DNA of 64,000 nt from Ischnura elegans (taxonomy: Eukaryota; Arthropoda; Insecta; Odonata; Coenagrionidae), in NCBI RefSeq assembly GCF_921293095.1, contig NC_060254.1:3534001-3598000 (forward strand), read 5' to 3'. Under the pieces are notes generated by a model. That model saw only the letters and a program-made list of their open reading frames with translations, ran no database searches and was not told the origin of the DNA. Shown here piece by piece: positions 37,301 through 47,606 of this stretch. A program made the position numbers and the translations under genes. Each line of letters begins with the position of its first letter. Position 1 is the first letter of the stretch.

Positions 37301-40300
37301 AGAAGGTTGTCAATTAATATATTCGCTAATCCTCCTCACTCCACCGGAGTAGTGGGGGAGGAGGGCAACGCTGACGTCAGCAGAACTCTCAGAACTTCTT
37401 TAATGAGCGACCTGTTTCCTTCTGCCAAGGACCGACTCCATGCCCCCAGAATTTCAGTCGAGTTGACGGCGCTAAACTCAGCCAGACCTGGAAGAGAATC
37501 TTCCGGAAGAGAACACAGCGATGATGTTGCAAGCAAGGTTATTCACCAGCCTCATGGAAGAGTCCGCTCGCCGCTCAAGGACAGGGCTGAGAGTTCTGCT
37601 GACGTCAGTGTCATCCTCCTCCTGCACTACTCCGGTGGAGTGAGGAGGGTTGGTGAACATGTTTATTGACAACCTTCTTCCGATTTTCATTCATCGCCTG
37701 ATGATGAGCCCTGTAACGGATGCGAAAGCTTGCACAACAAAGCGCAGCACGTAGATGCTCCCGGAAACCGTTCGCAATAAAAATAATAGGTGGCCTTTTT
37801 TAGTAATAAATTTTTAAATAATGACTTAATTTTTGTTTAAACAAGTCCTATTTGTTTATTATTGCTCCAAATGACTTGCAATTTATGTCAGAATGTGCAT
37901 AAATGATTTTTTTTTTCAAAATGAAACATTAACCACTGCTTTATGGGCCATGGTTCTTTGGAAGTCATTATTTATGTATTTTTCATTTTTTACTCTTGAT
38001 GCCTGACTCTGCAATGTTCAAAGGATAGTAACTTTATAAGGGTTCAGTTCTGAGCTGAGATAAAGTGATCATTATTCATCATAACGATACTGCTTTCATA
38101 TATATAACTTTCAGAGAAATCGGTGGTGGTCGCCTGACATGATTTTGCACAATCTGCCTGATTTGAGATGAAATGGCTCAGGGTGTAGATAAGTTTCTAT
38201 CATATAAGTGATTGAACGAACTACGGTCGCTAAACAGTTGAAAGAAAACTAATTCCCCAGGGCCGTACTCTTTGGTGGGCAGATGGGGGTGAGAAGATAT
38301 AATGCTAACAAGGGGAGTAATGAACGAAAACATGGTAAAACACTAAGAGATTATACAAATGCGAAACTCACAACAGCACCTCGCGGATTTGCTCCAAGGA
38401 ACAAATGTCCGCGGAGGACACACGAACTCACTCACTCAGGTTTGTGAAGCTCTCGCTTACGACAGTGACTGTCAAACACACGGGAGTTGGGAAAGGTGGA
38501 AGGGTAGTAAGTGCCCAAGAAGTATCTCCAAAGCCTTTTCAAGTTTCTATCATCTGAGAATATTACCCTCAGCAATAATTCCCATGGGTAGTAATTTCTA
38601 CCCCATCAGCAGTCTTCAGCTAATAATATTTAAGGACTGGGCACCACCCTGCAAAACATCAAATCCTTTGGATAAGCGGAAAATTGTATCTGAAATTTTT
38701 TATTCGATACCCAGTGGTCACCCTGCAAGTTCTTACACCCCCTAACGTGTTCAATTCTGTGCACATTTGTTGTAAAATTCGTATTTCCGTCTTATTTCAC
38801 TCTTTTCACCTGTTTTCCCATCACTTATTTCTATTCTTTTTATAATTACACTTAGGGTAACATTTTGGTGTTATTAATTGTGGTTGTCCTTGAGGTTTAA
38901 TTGTTCTCGATTGGAGATGCTGTATTCATTTATTTTAATCTCCCTTTTTTTTTAATTTCAGTGTCTCCATTCATTGATGCCATCCCTATGGCTGATCCTC
39001 CTTGGGATTATCCATCGAATGAAAAGGAATCTCTCCAGTATCGTGTCTTCTGTGACCTTTGGGAGAGAGGTCACTACATTACTCCTGGCCACAATTTTGG
39101 GGGTGATTACCTAGTTTACCCAGGTGAGTGGGAATGAGTCCTTAAAAAAGGAATCTACCCAAGGAAGTGGGTAGGTGATCCGTGACTTAAAGCAGGTAGC
39201 CATGGGGAAAAAGGGGGCTTTGTGTCTTTGGGGGGTCCTGCCGCCTCCTACCACTGGGAACACTTCCCCTTGTTGCAACTGTCACCATACATACCCTTAG
39301 GAGCCCCAGGTGGACTCCAGCTTTCTCTTTGCCAATAACATACTCAATGCAGATGCCTTTAATTCAAGATGTGCTGTGCTAGCCCTGGACATGGATGCCT
39401 TGAATACAAGGTATTGGTGCAGTTATCCTTTTTTCCATCACATGCTGTATGAATTATGTATTAATTGAGATCGGTGAAATTCGAGAGACGCGAAATAACA
39501 TGAAATCAGTAAATAAAAATGACATTTTGCAATTTTAGGTCAATTAGTGAAAAATCACAATTAATGAGTCATAATCTATTTAAATCTATCTCATTACAAA
39601 TCCAAGGTCAATTCGCTTGTTTTGTCTCGCGCATATAGAATTCGCGTAGTATCGCGCACTGTAGTGATGTCTCCGCCGGAATTTGCCGTTAAATTAATCG
39701 TGACCTCTCTCTTTGCTTCACATTTATCAACCCTGGAATAATCAGAAATGTCTAGAATGACGCGCTTTCTCTCCTGAAGAATGAGATACAGTAAACTCTT
39801 GATTTTACGAAGTCAGTGGGACCGGAAAATTGGCACTTCGTAAAATCGAGTTTCGTAAATTCAAACCTTTTTCATAAGTCACGAAAAAATTTTCGCTTTT
39901 GTTTCTTCCGCCGTTTTTTGTCTTTAGTGGTCTTATTTAAATGTTTTCGGTGGTTATTCTCTGTATAATTCATAGAAAAGGCTTTTTGCTATCGATTTAT
40001 GATGTGAAAAATCGTTAAATAATTATATCACCGTAAAATTCCCATTTCTTGTTCATACTTCAACATCAACGATCGCTAAAGAAATTCCCGACCAGTTTAG
40101 AAAACGTAATCAAATAATGAATTGCAATGTTTATTAACAAGTTTGCAAGAATTAACAGTTATAAATTTGCGGTTAGGAGCCAATAGCTACTATTAAGTAT
40201 GCAAACGATAGATATTTGTTTCTGACACCCACGGAATTTTAGCGGCAGCCGGCCTAACCGCCATTTATGTCGCCCTCTATCGCTCAGTGACGAGAAAAAA

Positions 40301-43300
40301 AAGAAAAACAAGGGTCTTAGCCCGTTTCCAAAATAACCTTCGTAAGTTAATATTTCGAGTTACTTCGTATTTTCAGCATAATGTGCTCTATTTTCACTGA
40401 GATTCAATTACGATCATAAATAACATAGGATGTGATTATCTTCTGGCGAATATTTGAAGTAAATTCTGTTTGAGTTCTCCGTCCGACTACTGTGTTCCAT
40501 CATCTTCGCAGACGTTGCCATAAAAGACTTAATTCTTCATCAGGACTGTATTCTTCATACCGGGTGTGAGGTGACCTGTTCATATAGTATGTTTCTCTCA
40601 TTTTATGCCGACAGGAGCAAGGTTCCAACCGGAAAACGACAGGAGAAACATCTTACAGTATCGGAGAAATATAGATAGAAACGTTATTATCCACATTGAT
40701 TGTTTTCCTACAAGAGACGTTTTATCATTTCTCAACGTGGTTAAGTATTGGTTCGCTAGCGTGAATTCCCAAAAAATGACACGCAAAAACCTGTACCGTC
40801 ACCTCATTTAGTTTTCGTGTTCCTTTCTCCGCCGTATTGAAAGTTAGGCAAAGGATCATTGACATAGAGAAAAGATTTTCTTAGTTTTAGCACTAAAAAA
40901 TTGTCGCGCCATAATCGTAAATAAATATAGTGTGGAAAGAGCAAAGAAATTAATTTCAATTGAAAAGTCAGCAGAGAAGAAGAGAGACAATTATAAGCGC
41001 GGCACCATTTTCCCGATAGTGGAAGATACTTCTTCCGCCTCTCTCCGGTTAATAACTTCCCCCCGTTGCAGGTAAAGATGAACCATGCCCTTCTCCACAA
41101 TCGGGGAACGTTCCCAGTGGGTGGGGTGAATAAGAGTGGGATGGGGATTGCCTGAGGGAAGAAGTGTGGTCAGCACAAGGACTGGTGAAGGGGGCAGGAC
41201 AAAGAAGGGTGGGGAAATGGCCTTCAGCTCTGCCTCAGTCTACTTTTGGGGGCCGTATTTTTTTGCGACGCACACAAGCTCAGTCTTCTTAGGGAGGGAG
41301 TGAATGGGAAATGCTGGGGAAGGAGGGGTTTGGGATGCGTAAGGTGGGTGTCAGCAAGATCAGCCAAAGGCGGCAGGAGGGAAGGGACGGCTTTGGAAAG
41401 ACAGAACCCCAGCATGGGAGAACGGGGAAGCGCGTGAGAAGAATGTTCATGGTTAGACTTGGAAGTGCGTCTTCATTACGAGAAGCCTGAAATATAAATT
41501 GGCGGTAAATAGAGCCCAGTACTTAAGATATTTAAGTTGTTCATTCACAAAGGCCAATATATACACGAAAAGATATTATGGCGCGGATTGCATGTATCAA
41601 CGTCCATTTCGGGATGTTATTAATTTCTGTTCCCATTTATAAAAGTAGCAAATATATTTGAAAGAATGATAATCATGAATAAAAATATCTAAATCAATAT
41701 CCAAATGCACATGAGCAAAATAGATGAATGTGTACATACCGATCCATCGCAAGTAATACCGCTCAAGCTTCTTCCGGTATAGGACTTTAAAATTCTGGAT
41801 AATGCCTTGGTCCAAGGGCTGGGACTTGCTAGTCGAGTTCGGGGGTAAAAAGAGGACTCGAACATTAGCCAATTTTAGACCTTCCACGTATTTATGAACG
41901 GTGGCATTATCCATTATTAAAACAATTTTGCTGTTCTCTCCAGAAATTTTTCTGTGTAGACGTATAACCGTTTGCTGGAAAATTTCTCGGGTCATCCAGC
42001 TGTTTTTATTTGCATGGTAAAAAACGGGGAGGGCTTCCAATTTTACATGTTTTAAGCACTGTGACCTTTCAAATTTCCCAATGACAACGGGCTTATTTTG
42101 TCCGTGCCCATTTGGTTGACGCACAGCCCCACAGTAACACGCACTTTACTCTTTTTTCCCCCATGGCACCTTTGCCCTTTGAAACCCAGGGTTACGTCAG
42201 GTAAGGCATTAAAAAATAGCCCAGTTTCAGGGGCCAGCGAGGGTGAGCTCGTCGAGGAAAGGGTCCCGGATTAGGGACCCTTCGAAGTGCTTCGGCGAAA
42301 AGTAGTCAAGTAGTCTTCGAAGTACGTTCACAGCAGTGCAAAGGGTTAATTAGGGGTGTACGAAATACTCCGCGCGACCTTCCTGACATGTTAAACTACG
42401 AATTATTGTCGATGCTATGTTTACGAACAGGCACGTAAATAGGGGCATAATGTCAGCCGCGATATTTTAACTTAACTCCTACTCCCCCTAAATTCCCACA
42501 GTGAGGTTTTAGGCGACCCATTTCTCTCCAAAGTTGCATTATCATTTACGATTTCGCACTTTTGATGGACCACAGTTGGAAGCGCTGATTTTTTAGCTAC
42601 TTACGCCGGCGTAACTAGTTTTGTTGACAAATTTTTCGCCGTAGTTCGTATAAACGAATGCCATTTGCTCCTAGGGACCGAGCCGAGGTTCGTAAATTCA
42701 AAAAATTTCGTATAATCGAAACTTCGTATAATCGAATAGCGCCATGTATTTAGCATAGGCTTTTCACCGGGACCGCAATATCACTTCGTATAATCGAAAA
42801 CTTCGTAAAATCCTGCTTCGTAAAATCAAGAGTTTACTGTATTCTGAATCAATGAAAACCTGAAAGAAATTCAACGTGGCCGCGAAAGAGTGAAAAGCTC
42901 ACGTGCCCAGCGCACATCCAATGCCGAGCAGTAATTCCGGTGACTCACCATGACACACAGTAAACAGCGTTATTGGATAACTTGTTGCAGGAAAAACTTA
43001 TGTGTGGGTCTAACTTAACAATTTTGTAGACTTAAACACAGCCGCTGGCTGGGAACGGAAGGCCGCTTTCAGATGAGACGGTTTTCTGCCGCCTGCACAG
43101 CGGCAAACGACGGCGCAGCACACTGCGTGGCGAGTGTTCACTGTGCACCTTTTCTTGCTCACTCTACAATATTAATGGTTGAACCATTTAGGTATGCATG
43201 TACCTTGAACCATTTCCTTCATTTGGTTTTATCAGAAATTTTGTACTGTCGTAATTTGTATTTAATGTTATGTAAAATGCTTAAAAAAGTATAAGCAGTT

Positions 43301-44659
43301 GTGAAATGAGCACCAAAAAATAATAAATCACCTAGAAATGTGCTAAAATTTTAACATTATAATAACACCGCCAAGATTTTCTATAACACCGAAATCACTT
43401 TTTTTTAAACGAATTTTAGCAAAAAATAGAACCACTTTCACAGACCTCTAAGTATTAACCCTTTCGCGCCGGACGTTGGGTGGAGCCCACGGGCATTTTT
43501 ATACGCAGAACACTTGACGTCGCGTATAGCTGTCGTGGATTTTTCAACGCAGACGACCAGACGTCGGCTCTGCGAGGGAAGGGAAGTGACCGCTGAGGTA
43601 GCAATTGTCCGATGCATTCAGGCCCGGCCTGAGACCCAGCTTAGCAAGTCCTTAGGGCCACTCCCTGGCAATATAGCCCGACCCTCCTGGGAGTGAGTGG
43701 GCACTCATTTATGACCATCCTCACCACAGGAATCCATTGCATAGTAGTTACGTTTTCAGTCGTCTTTTTCAGTGATATGTTTTATTGCATACTACTATGT
43801 TTTAATATGCACTCTGAAATGAATTCTTCATTTTGTTCTGTGCCCAAGCAATTTTTAAACGGAATTTGAGCATTAAAAATAATGAACTTCCGGACTTACA
43901 GTCTTATTACCTTATATTTACTAACTTTGTTGTTATTAACTCTAGAAACCCGTTTAAAATTCCACAATGCTTAAAAAAACGTTAGGAATTCTTTTAGAAT
44001 AGTAAATCATTTAAAATCAACTACAATGTTTGGTTGAAGCAAACACTGGTAATGCGATAAGTTGACTGTGGATTCGTGCTATGATAGGGTTAGAGGGTGA
44101 AGCCCAGTGGCCGGGGTAAGGGAATGAGCTGGGCCCCAAATCTGAGGGACGAAAACAGCCAGGCAACTCACCCCCAACAAAGAGCTCCATACAGAGAGGT
44201 TTAAAATATTCTTATGCTACTTGAGGTACGAAAACGTTTTTCTATTGTAGGTGACGGCAGGAAAGGGTTAATATGTAACATTTTTCAGAGGTAATTTCTC
44301 ATGTTGTAGTGCATTGGTGTTCTTGATGTGTGGTGTCAATTATAATGAAAATTTTATCTTTTGCAGGTGATCCTTTTCTATTTCATGCGCAGTACATTGT
44401 GAGGTGTGTCAAGCACAGTGAGCCAATAAGTGCCACAGACATTGTTGCATTTGGTCGTCTGTCTGTTGCAGTACGTAAGAAAGCAGTTCTTGCATCGGTG
44501 AAGGTTGTTGAAGACTGTAAAGATGGAGCAGCTGAAGTCTCCTACCAGTCCCTATCGTGGTCCAGCAAATATGTGCATCCAGCTTCCAAGTTACCTCCCT
44601 TCATTCAAAACAGGCAGATGTCCAGCAAGGCAGACATCAGTTCAGAAAATTCCTCTTAA
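22355..44659 (+). CDS. TSEN34: tRNA-splicing endonuclease catalytic subunit TSEN34 (Sen34)
   Basis: Seven exons: 22355-22406, 22492-22570, 22898-23057, 31689-31841, 35944-36073, 38962-39123 and 44367-44659. All have GT-AG junctions and give 1029 nt, 342 residues plus stop. The N-terminal part (to about residue 97) carries DYRIVGHLIGS and GLPLALMKEEV, typical of Sen34. A charged linker spans about 98-191. The C-terminal nuclease fold has the triad Y244 (in YPGDP), H252 (in FHAQY) and K283, with Y-H and H-K spacings equal to those of human TSEN34. The protein cuts the 3' splice site of intron-bearing pre-tRNAs within the nuclear TSEN complex. The exon 5 acceptor is the least certain: the stronger CAG at 35911 would bring an early stop, so AAAG at 35943 is preferred. 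Introns 3 to 6 are swollen by transposons. Confidence 0.92.
23266..23319. repeat. 24-bp-arm hairpin in TSEN34 intron 3
   Basis: Arms 23266-23289 and 23296-23319 are inverted copies with one mismatch and a 6-base loop. The size fits a small fold-back repeat or a short hairpin RNA. No flanking duplication was found. Confidence 0.75.
24087..24669. mobile_element. Tigger/pogo-like MITE inside the LINE
   Basis: A 583-bp element between TA dinucleotides (24085-24086 and 24670-24671). Left end CAGTGGAACCTCGTTAAAGC and right end CAGTGCAACCTCGATATAAC on the other strand. Words of the GCTATAGCGAG type repeat inside. No transposase. The TA duplication and CAGTG(G/C)AACCTCG end fit Tigger/pogo. Confidence 0.85.
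25907..26293 (+). pseudogene. piggyBac transposase N-terminal fragment
   Basis: A 128-codon frame starting MAKRLKTDEQ with an acidic stretch, a basic patch PKKRKI that could act in nuclear entry, and the STILEFFEIFFSE segment that begins the conserved piggyBac transposase domain. The frame stops there and the catalytic DDD core is absent. It sits in the correct orientation within the TTAA-flanked element. A free-standing host gene is unlikely. Confidence 0.75.
27232..27511. mobile_element. Harbinger-type MITE inside ISL2EU
   Basis: A 280-bp element with TAA at both edges (27229-27231, 27512-27514). Ends share GCACACG and then CGATTTTGGACGGCCG in inverted orientation. Interior has several CCGGT words. 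TAA duplication and GGCCC-type end fit PIF/Harbinger. Confidence 0.8.
27600..28092 (-). pseudogene. ISL2EU DDE transposase segment
   Basis: Minus-strand frames give a helix-turn-helix-like region (FKIATRDIFITIIKIKLN, then ISKTRVSSTIH), a YIIECFEIQIQKPSD segment equivalent to the first catalytic region of DDE_Tnp_4 enzymes (usual IIDCTE), a WSEYKKCNAIKYLV block and GGRISDK. The usual catalytic Asp in IIDCTE reads Glu here. The frame shifts at about 27850 and again near 27680, and the C-terminal part with the later acidic residues is missing. The element can no longer move by itself. Confidence 0.75.
28483..28680 (-). pseudogene. THAP-like domain of the ISL2EU element
   Basis: A minus-strand frame with YCFLPLCNSTT, then KRFIAVPLNSRVRRKWLTAA. 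This matches the start of a THAP zinc finger: the first two cysteines, the F-x-x-P region and the invariant Trp after RxKW. The second half with the remaining C and H is not in this frame. THAP domains bind transposon ends in ISL2EU and P-type elements. Confidence 0.65.
30078..30326. mobile_element. Harbinger-type MITE in TSEN34 intron 3
   Basis: A 249-bp element between TAA triplets (30075-30077, 30327-30329). Left end GGCCCACGCACACTG and right end GGGCCCCCGCGCACTG on the other strand continue into inverted GTAACTTTT / AAAGCAACTA words, giving arms of about 55 bp. Non-coding. Confidence 0.8.
32661..32874 (-). mobile_element. Short hammerhead-bearing Penelope-like insert
   Basis: A 214-bp non-coding insert in the hAT transposase region, flanked by a perfect 16-bp direct repeat GGAAGAAGAAAGAAGT (32645-32660 and 32875-32890). 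On the minus strand it has a C-rich stretch, a hammerhead motif and a short AT-rich tail, the same order as the Penelope remnant at 10300-11640. It is likely a 5'-truncated Penelope 3' end or a small non-autonomous relative. Confidence 0.75.
32710..32749 (-). ncRNA. Hammerhead ribozyme motif
   Basis: On the minus strand GTAC closes stem I. CTGATGA follows, then a 5-bp stem II (AGCGA with TCGCT), the GAAA box, a minimal stem III (CGAG), TC as cleavage position in GUC, and a second GTAC. All core bases of a type I hammerhead are present. Penelope-like elements are known to carry hammerheads with very short stem III. Confidence 0.75.
34385..34514. mobile_element. piggyBac-like right end
   Basis: Ends with GAGAGGG before TTAA (34515-34518). 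The preceding 100 bases match the right end of the piggyBac MITE at 43459-44267 (shared TTTAAAATATTCTTATGC). A possible left end, TTAACTCTC, lies at 32045 just before the hAT start, so the hAT may have inserted into a piggyBac MITE. Confidence 0.55.
34665..34700. mobile_element. piggyBac-like left end
   Basis: TTAACCCTTGACGTGCGG followed by a CCGATATATTGG palindrome resembles the other TTAA-CCCTT ends in the window. No partner right end was found. Confidence 0.4.
34814..34868. repeat. Perfect 18-bp hairpin
   Basis: CCCGGACATAGAACACTA and its exact reverse complement are separated by 19 bases. It lies inside the larger inverted repeat 34766-35128. Confidence 0.85.
34987..35058 (+). tRNA. tRNA-like sequence, probable SINE head
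   Basis: A 72-base tRNA-like fold: acceptor GCCTCGG with one mismatch, D stem GCTT/AAGC, and a T arm. The internal pol III boxes are intact (A box TAGCTTAACTGG, B box GGTTCGAATCC). The anticodon loop lacks the usual U33 and the stem has a mismatch, so it is more likely a tRNA-derived SINE head or tRNA pseudogene than a working tRNA. Confidence 0.6.
36360..36452. repeat. 38-bp-arm inverted repeat in TSEN34 intron 5
   Basis: Arms 36360-36397 and 36415-36452 are inverted copies with about six mismatches and a 17-base loop. Just upstream on the minus strand a CTGAGGA word and a small stem-loop resemble a very degenerate hammerhead context, so a Penelope-derived origin is possible. Confidence 0.65.
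37210..37770. repeat. Large palindromic element in TSEN34 intron 5
   Basis: Two arms of about 180 bp (about 37210-37392 and 37587-37770) are inverted copies at high identity around a 195-bp centre. Each arm holds a CCTCCTCACTCCACCGGAG block, a CATCATCAGG word and a GTGCAAGCTTTCG word. No clear target duplication was found. It could be a foldback transposon or a Penelope pLTR pair in inverted arrangement. Confidence 0.75.
41730..42235 (-). pseudogene. Tigger DDE transposase fragment
   Basis: Minus-strand coding with ETGLFFNALPD, FKGQRCHGGKKSK, a KPVVIGK block, WMTREIFQQ, LIMDNATVH (second catalytic Asp) and FLPPNSTSKSQPLDQGIIQ (third). The residue before ETGLFF reads Pro where the first catalytic Asp (DETGLF) belongs. 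A frame shift occurs near 42115. The N-terminal DNA-binding part is not seen; a piggyBac-like end abuts at 42346. Not functional. Confidence 0.85.
42236..42349. mobile_element. piggyBac-like end inside Tigger
   Basis: Ends GCAGTGCAAAGGG then TTAA (42346-42349), resembling the other piggyBac-like ends. A self-complementary GGGTCCC...GGGACCC hairpin lies just before it. The partner end was not found, so the insertion is inferred. Confidence 0.4.
43459..44267. mobile_element. piggyBac MITE in TSEN34 intron 6
   Basis: An 809-bp element between TTAA sites (43455-43458, 44268-44271). Left end CCCTTTCGCGCCGG and right end CCCTTTCCTGCCG on the other strand. Its right part matches 34385-34514. No transposase. 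It ends only about 95 bp before TSEN34 exon 7. Confidence 0.8.
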
Positions 44660-47306
44660 GAATTACGTCTTCCAGATTGTGTGTGGTTGGTATTTTTCTG
44701 CATTGGTTGCTTTTAAGACATTCATCTGATAAGAGAGAAATGGAAAGTATAAGTTAGACCTTTGTGAACTTTTATACATGGAAGAATGTATGCCTGTTTT
44801 TTTCATTTCAAAATCATTATTCAAGGCTATGCGTCAAATATATCATTTGGTATGTTGAAAAACCACATAGTGTGATTGAAAACATTCCCAGGAAAGTATA
44901 GGTTTTCATTTTTTATAAGTATGCAATGGAAATCCATTACTCCTTTTCATTTTAAAATTTCATTTTGTAAGTAGATTATTTTTGGTTCTAGAAATTCAAA
45001 TTGGAAAATAATTTCCATTAGTTGTATTTATTTTCTATCTTTTGTTGCATGAGCAGTCAATGTGAGAAAGTTTATTATTTAAGTAGTAGTGATTATGTGG
45101 GTGAGATTGTGATAAATGTTTTTGTTTTATTTCTCCACTTCAAAGAATTATTTAATGTCCAACAATAGCAGTGATGTGCTACTCTGACATGAATTTGGTT
45201 TTTCTTTTCCTGGTGTCCTTGAGATATTTCTTTGAGTGAATATATGAATTTATATTTGTACATATATCTCTGACACTCGAACTCTGGAAATAAGATGTCG
45301 AGGAATTACTTGGTGCTATTCCACACTGAACTGTGGAACCAGCCATATTAGATGATGAGCTTTCAAAATATCGAAGGATATACTCCTTTGGAATGAGTTG
45401 CTCCTTAATTTTTATTACGAATTTGTATGAAGTTAATTTCCAATTAAGACGTTTTACAGTGAAGTGTATGCCTAGTTAATAGGAAATTAGTCTATTGCCA
45501 AGTGCGAGCGTTTGAAGTGCTAAAATTTCAAATGATGTGGAATGAATGTGTTGGTGTCTAGTCAGTGTACTTGCACTTGCATTGTGTTCGGTAAATTAGT
45601 TGTCAGTGTGCGAGGAGCTCATGACTAATTAGGCTAGTGTGGAGGATGTCTTTTGCTTCGTTAACAGTGAGGATATTTTTCTTGAATATAAAATCATACT
45701 GGTTTTAGTTCAGTTTGGTATGAAATAGTATCTTATAGCATACACTTATGAAAAAGTGAAAGCCACACTTTGTTGAAAGTGTCTTGCCATCAGTAACTGT
45801 GTTCAATGTTCAAGGGTTATTTTGATGCTCAATTTAACTCTAGATGTGTCAGCAAGATCAATTTACTGTTACATTGTCTGTAAATGTTTGTACATACATA
45901 CTACATATATCTAAATCATGTACCTCTCACAAAATTTAGGTTTTCTCAATTTTTATTTTTATTTGGATGTATCATTCATTAGAATTGTCAAATTGCTGGG
46001 TAGATGACATAGCAGCGGCATTTCATTATGTATGTTAGTAGTTTAGTTGTGTCTGATTTTTGACCAAGTTAAACAGTTTACACAGATTTTACAGATTAAA
46101 TGGACATATTCAACTAAGTATATGTTCCAATTATATCAACTTTTGTTATGTATTTGCAATCACCCAAGTGTGTTACATATTACTATTAATGTGCATGTTT
46201 CAGTGCACGTAATGTGATCCATATTTAAGTGTTTTTTTTGGGCTCTGACCATTTGGTTACATTTATGAGTTTTATTGCTTGTAAATTGGTATACATATTG
46301 TGGAGCAAATGGGTTCCAAATGTGATAAATCTTCAATTGTAGTTGTCAAATGGTTGTGATCAATGCAGTGATGAGGAATTCACAATAATATTGAGGGAAT
46401 AAGATGAAATGTCTGGCATTAAGTGGCTTATTGCACTGGGTGCCTTGTATCTTAGTGGGCCATTGTGTGCAGGGCGGAAACAAGCAGAGGGATAGTTTGC
46501 TGGCATGTGGATTTCCCATGTGAATCAAAAGGCCTCAGAAATCCATTTGTTCTTTGACCTCCACCATGTTAACTGAATGGCTTTGAGTCCTGTGGCTGTG
46601 TTGCATAAGGTGACATTTCCCATTCATGCCCTTACCTTTGCCTTTCTTCAGTCTAAATCCATATTACCTAATCCTTCACTTAAGTTTCTCACTGATAAGC
46701 CTTTCACCTTCTCAGGGATTGGTTACTGTGTTGTGGCCGACCCTTTCCTAGTTAATTTTCCCTTAGGATGAACTTTGCTTTGAAATAATCATTTGGCTTT
46801 TCTAGGATTCAAACTAGACCTCCCAAGTGCTGGTGGTATGATTGGTAAAAACATGGTTGCCAACATAAAAAAATTAAATGGCAGCAGCTTTCTGGCAAAA
46901 TTTTAGCAGCATGCTCCACATGCCGGCATCCACACTAAAGGTTTCCATGTCAAAAATTTTGTCGTCGCTAACATTTGAGGGGGTGAGAAGCCAAGGGGTG
47001 CGAGTGATTTCTTTTTCTAAACAAAGTTAGGAACAGAAGTTAGGCAAAGAAAAAAAATGAGATCAATTAGATGTATAGTGGAGCATTTGATTTTCCACTC
47101 GATGTCAGCAAAAACAGAGACCTTGGCCACAAAGTTTTTGAATATGTATTAATTTTAACAATGTCTGTAACTAACTCTGTTTAGAGAGAAAATCACTTGC
47201 AGCCCTTGGCTTCCAATCTCCTCAATTATGAGTTGAGTCACAAGGGTTAAGAAGTACAAAATATGCGAAAAAAATTGACTATGAAGGTATTTATTCTAGT
47301 AACAAT
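44660..47306. other. TSEN34 3' UTR and downstream sequence
   Basis: AT-rich sequence after the TSEN34 stop with no coding match. An ATTAAA near 46096 is one possible poly(A) signal, but no site could be fixed. Short open frames near 46350-46770 have no recognisable domain. Confidence 0.45.
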
Positions 47307-47483
47307 TACCGTATTTCTCTGAATATAGTCCCCCTCTGAATATAGTCCCCCCCCCCCCCTAATTTTGAGGCTTCAGTTTCGGGAAAAGTTAAAAAAAATG
47401 CGTTTGAATATAGTCCCACCCTTTAATTTTACCACAGGCATTTTTGGAAAAAAAGGGGGGACTATATTCAGGCATATACGGTA
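47307..47483. mobile_element. Palindromic MITE with ACTATATTCA arms
   Basis: Terminal arms 47307-47331 and 47459-47483 match at 22 of 25 bases in inverted orientation (TACCGTATTTCTCTGAATAT at left). A second internal copy of GAATATAGTCCC follows each arm, and a C-run lies inside. Target duplication not resolved. Confidence 0.7.
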
Positions 47484-47494
47484 TATTCTGGGAT

Positions 47495-47537
47495 GTACAG
47501 ATCTTATTTTCAACTTCGTTGAAAATAAGATCTGTAC
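47495..47537. repeat. Perfect 20-bp hairpin
   Basis: GTACAGATCTTATTTTCAAC and its exact reverse complement with a TTC loop. The loop-proximal word ACTTCGTTGAAAATAAG is repeated directly just after, so part of the hairpin is tandemly duplicated. Confidence 0.85.
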
Positions 47538-47606
47538 TTCGTTGAAAATAAGCACCGCAATATGACCTTGTTTACGGTGTTTGTGGTGCTGCTATTCCCA
47601 CTTCTA

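Larger units (their letters stand above)
39789..42839 (-). mobile_element. Tigger/pogo transposon, full length, decayed
   Basis: A 3051-bp element between TA dinucleotides (39787-39788, 42840-42841). The 24-bp terminal inverted repeats, beginning CAGTAAACTCTTGATTTTAC, are identical. Sub-terminal TTCGTAAAATC / CGTATAATCGAA words recur. A minus-strand DDE transposase fragment lies at 41730-42235. A purine-rich tract at 41050-41440 is unassigned and may be foreign. It lies in TSEN34 intron 6. Confidence 0.9.

Noticed and set aside
38359-38745. 128-codon plus-strand frame in TSEN34 intron 5
   Set aside because: No domain recognised, no splice fit to TSEN34, and it lies in an intron rich in repeats.
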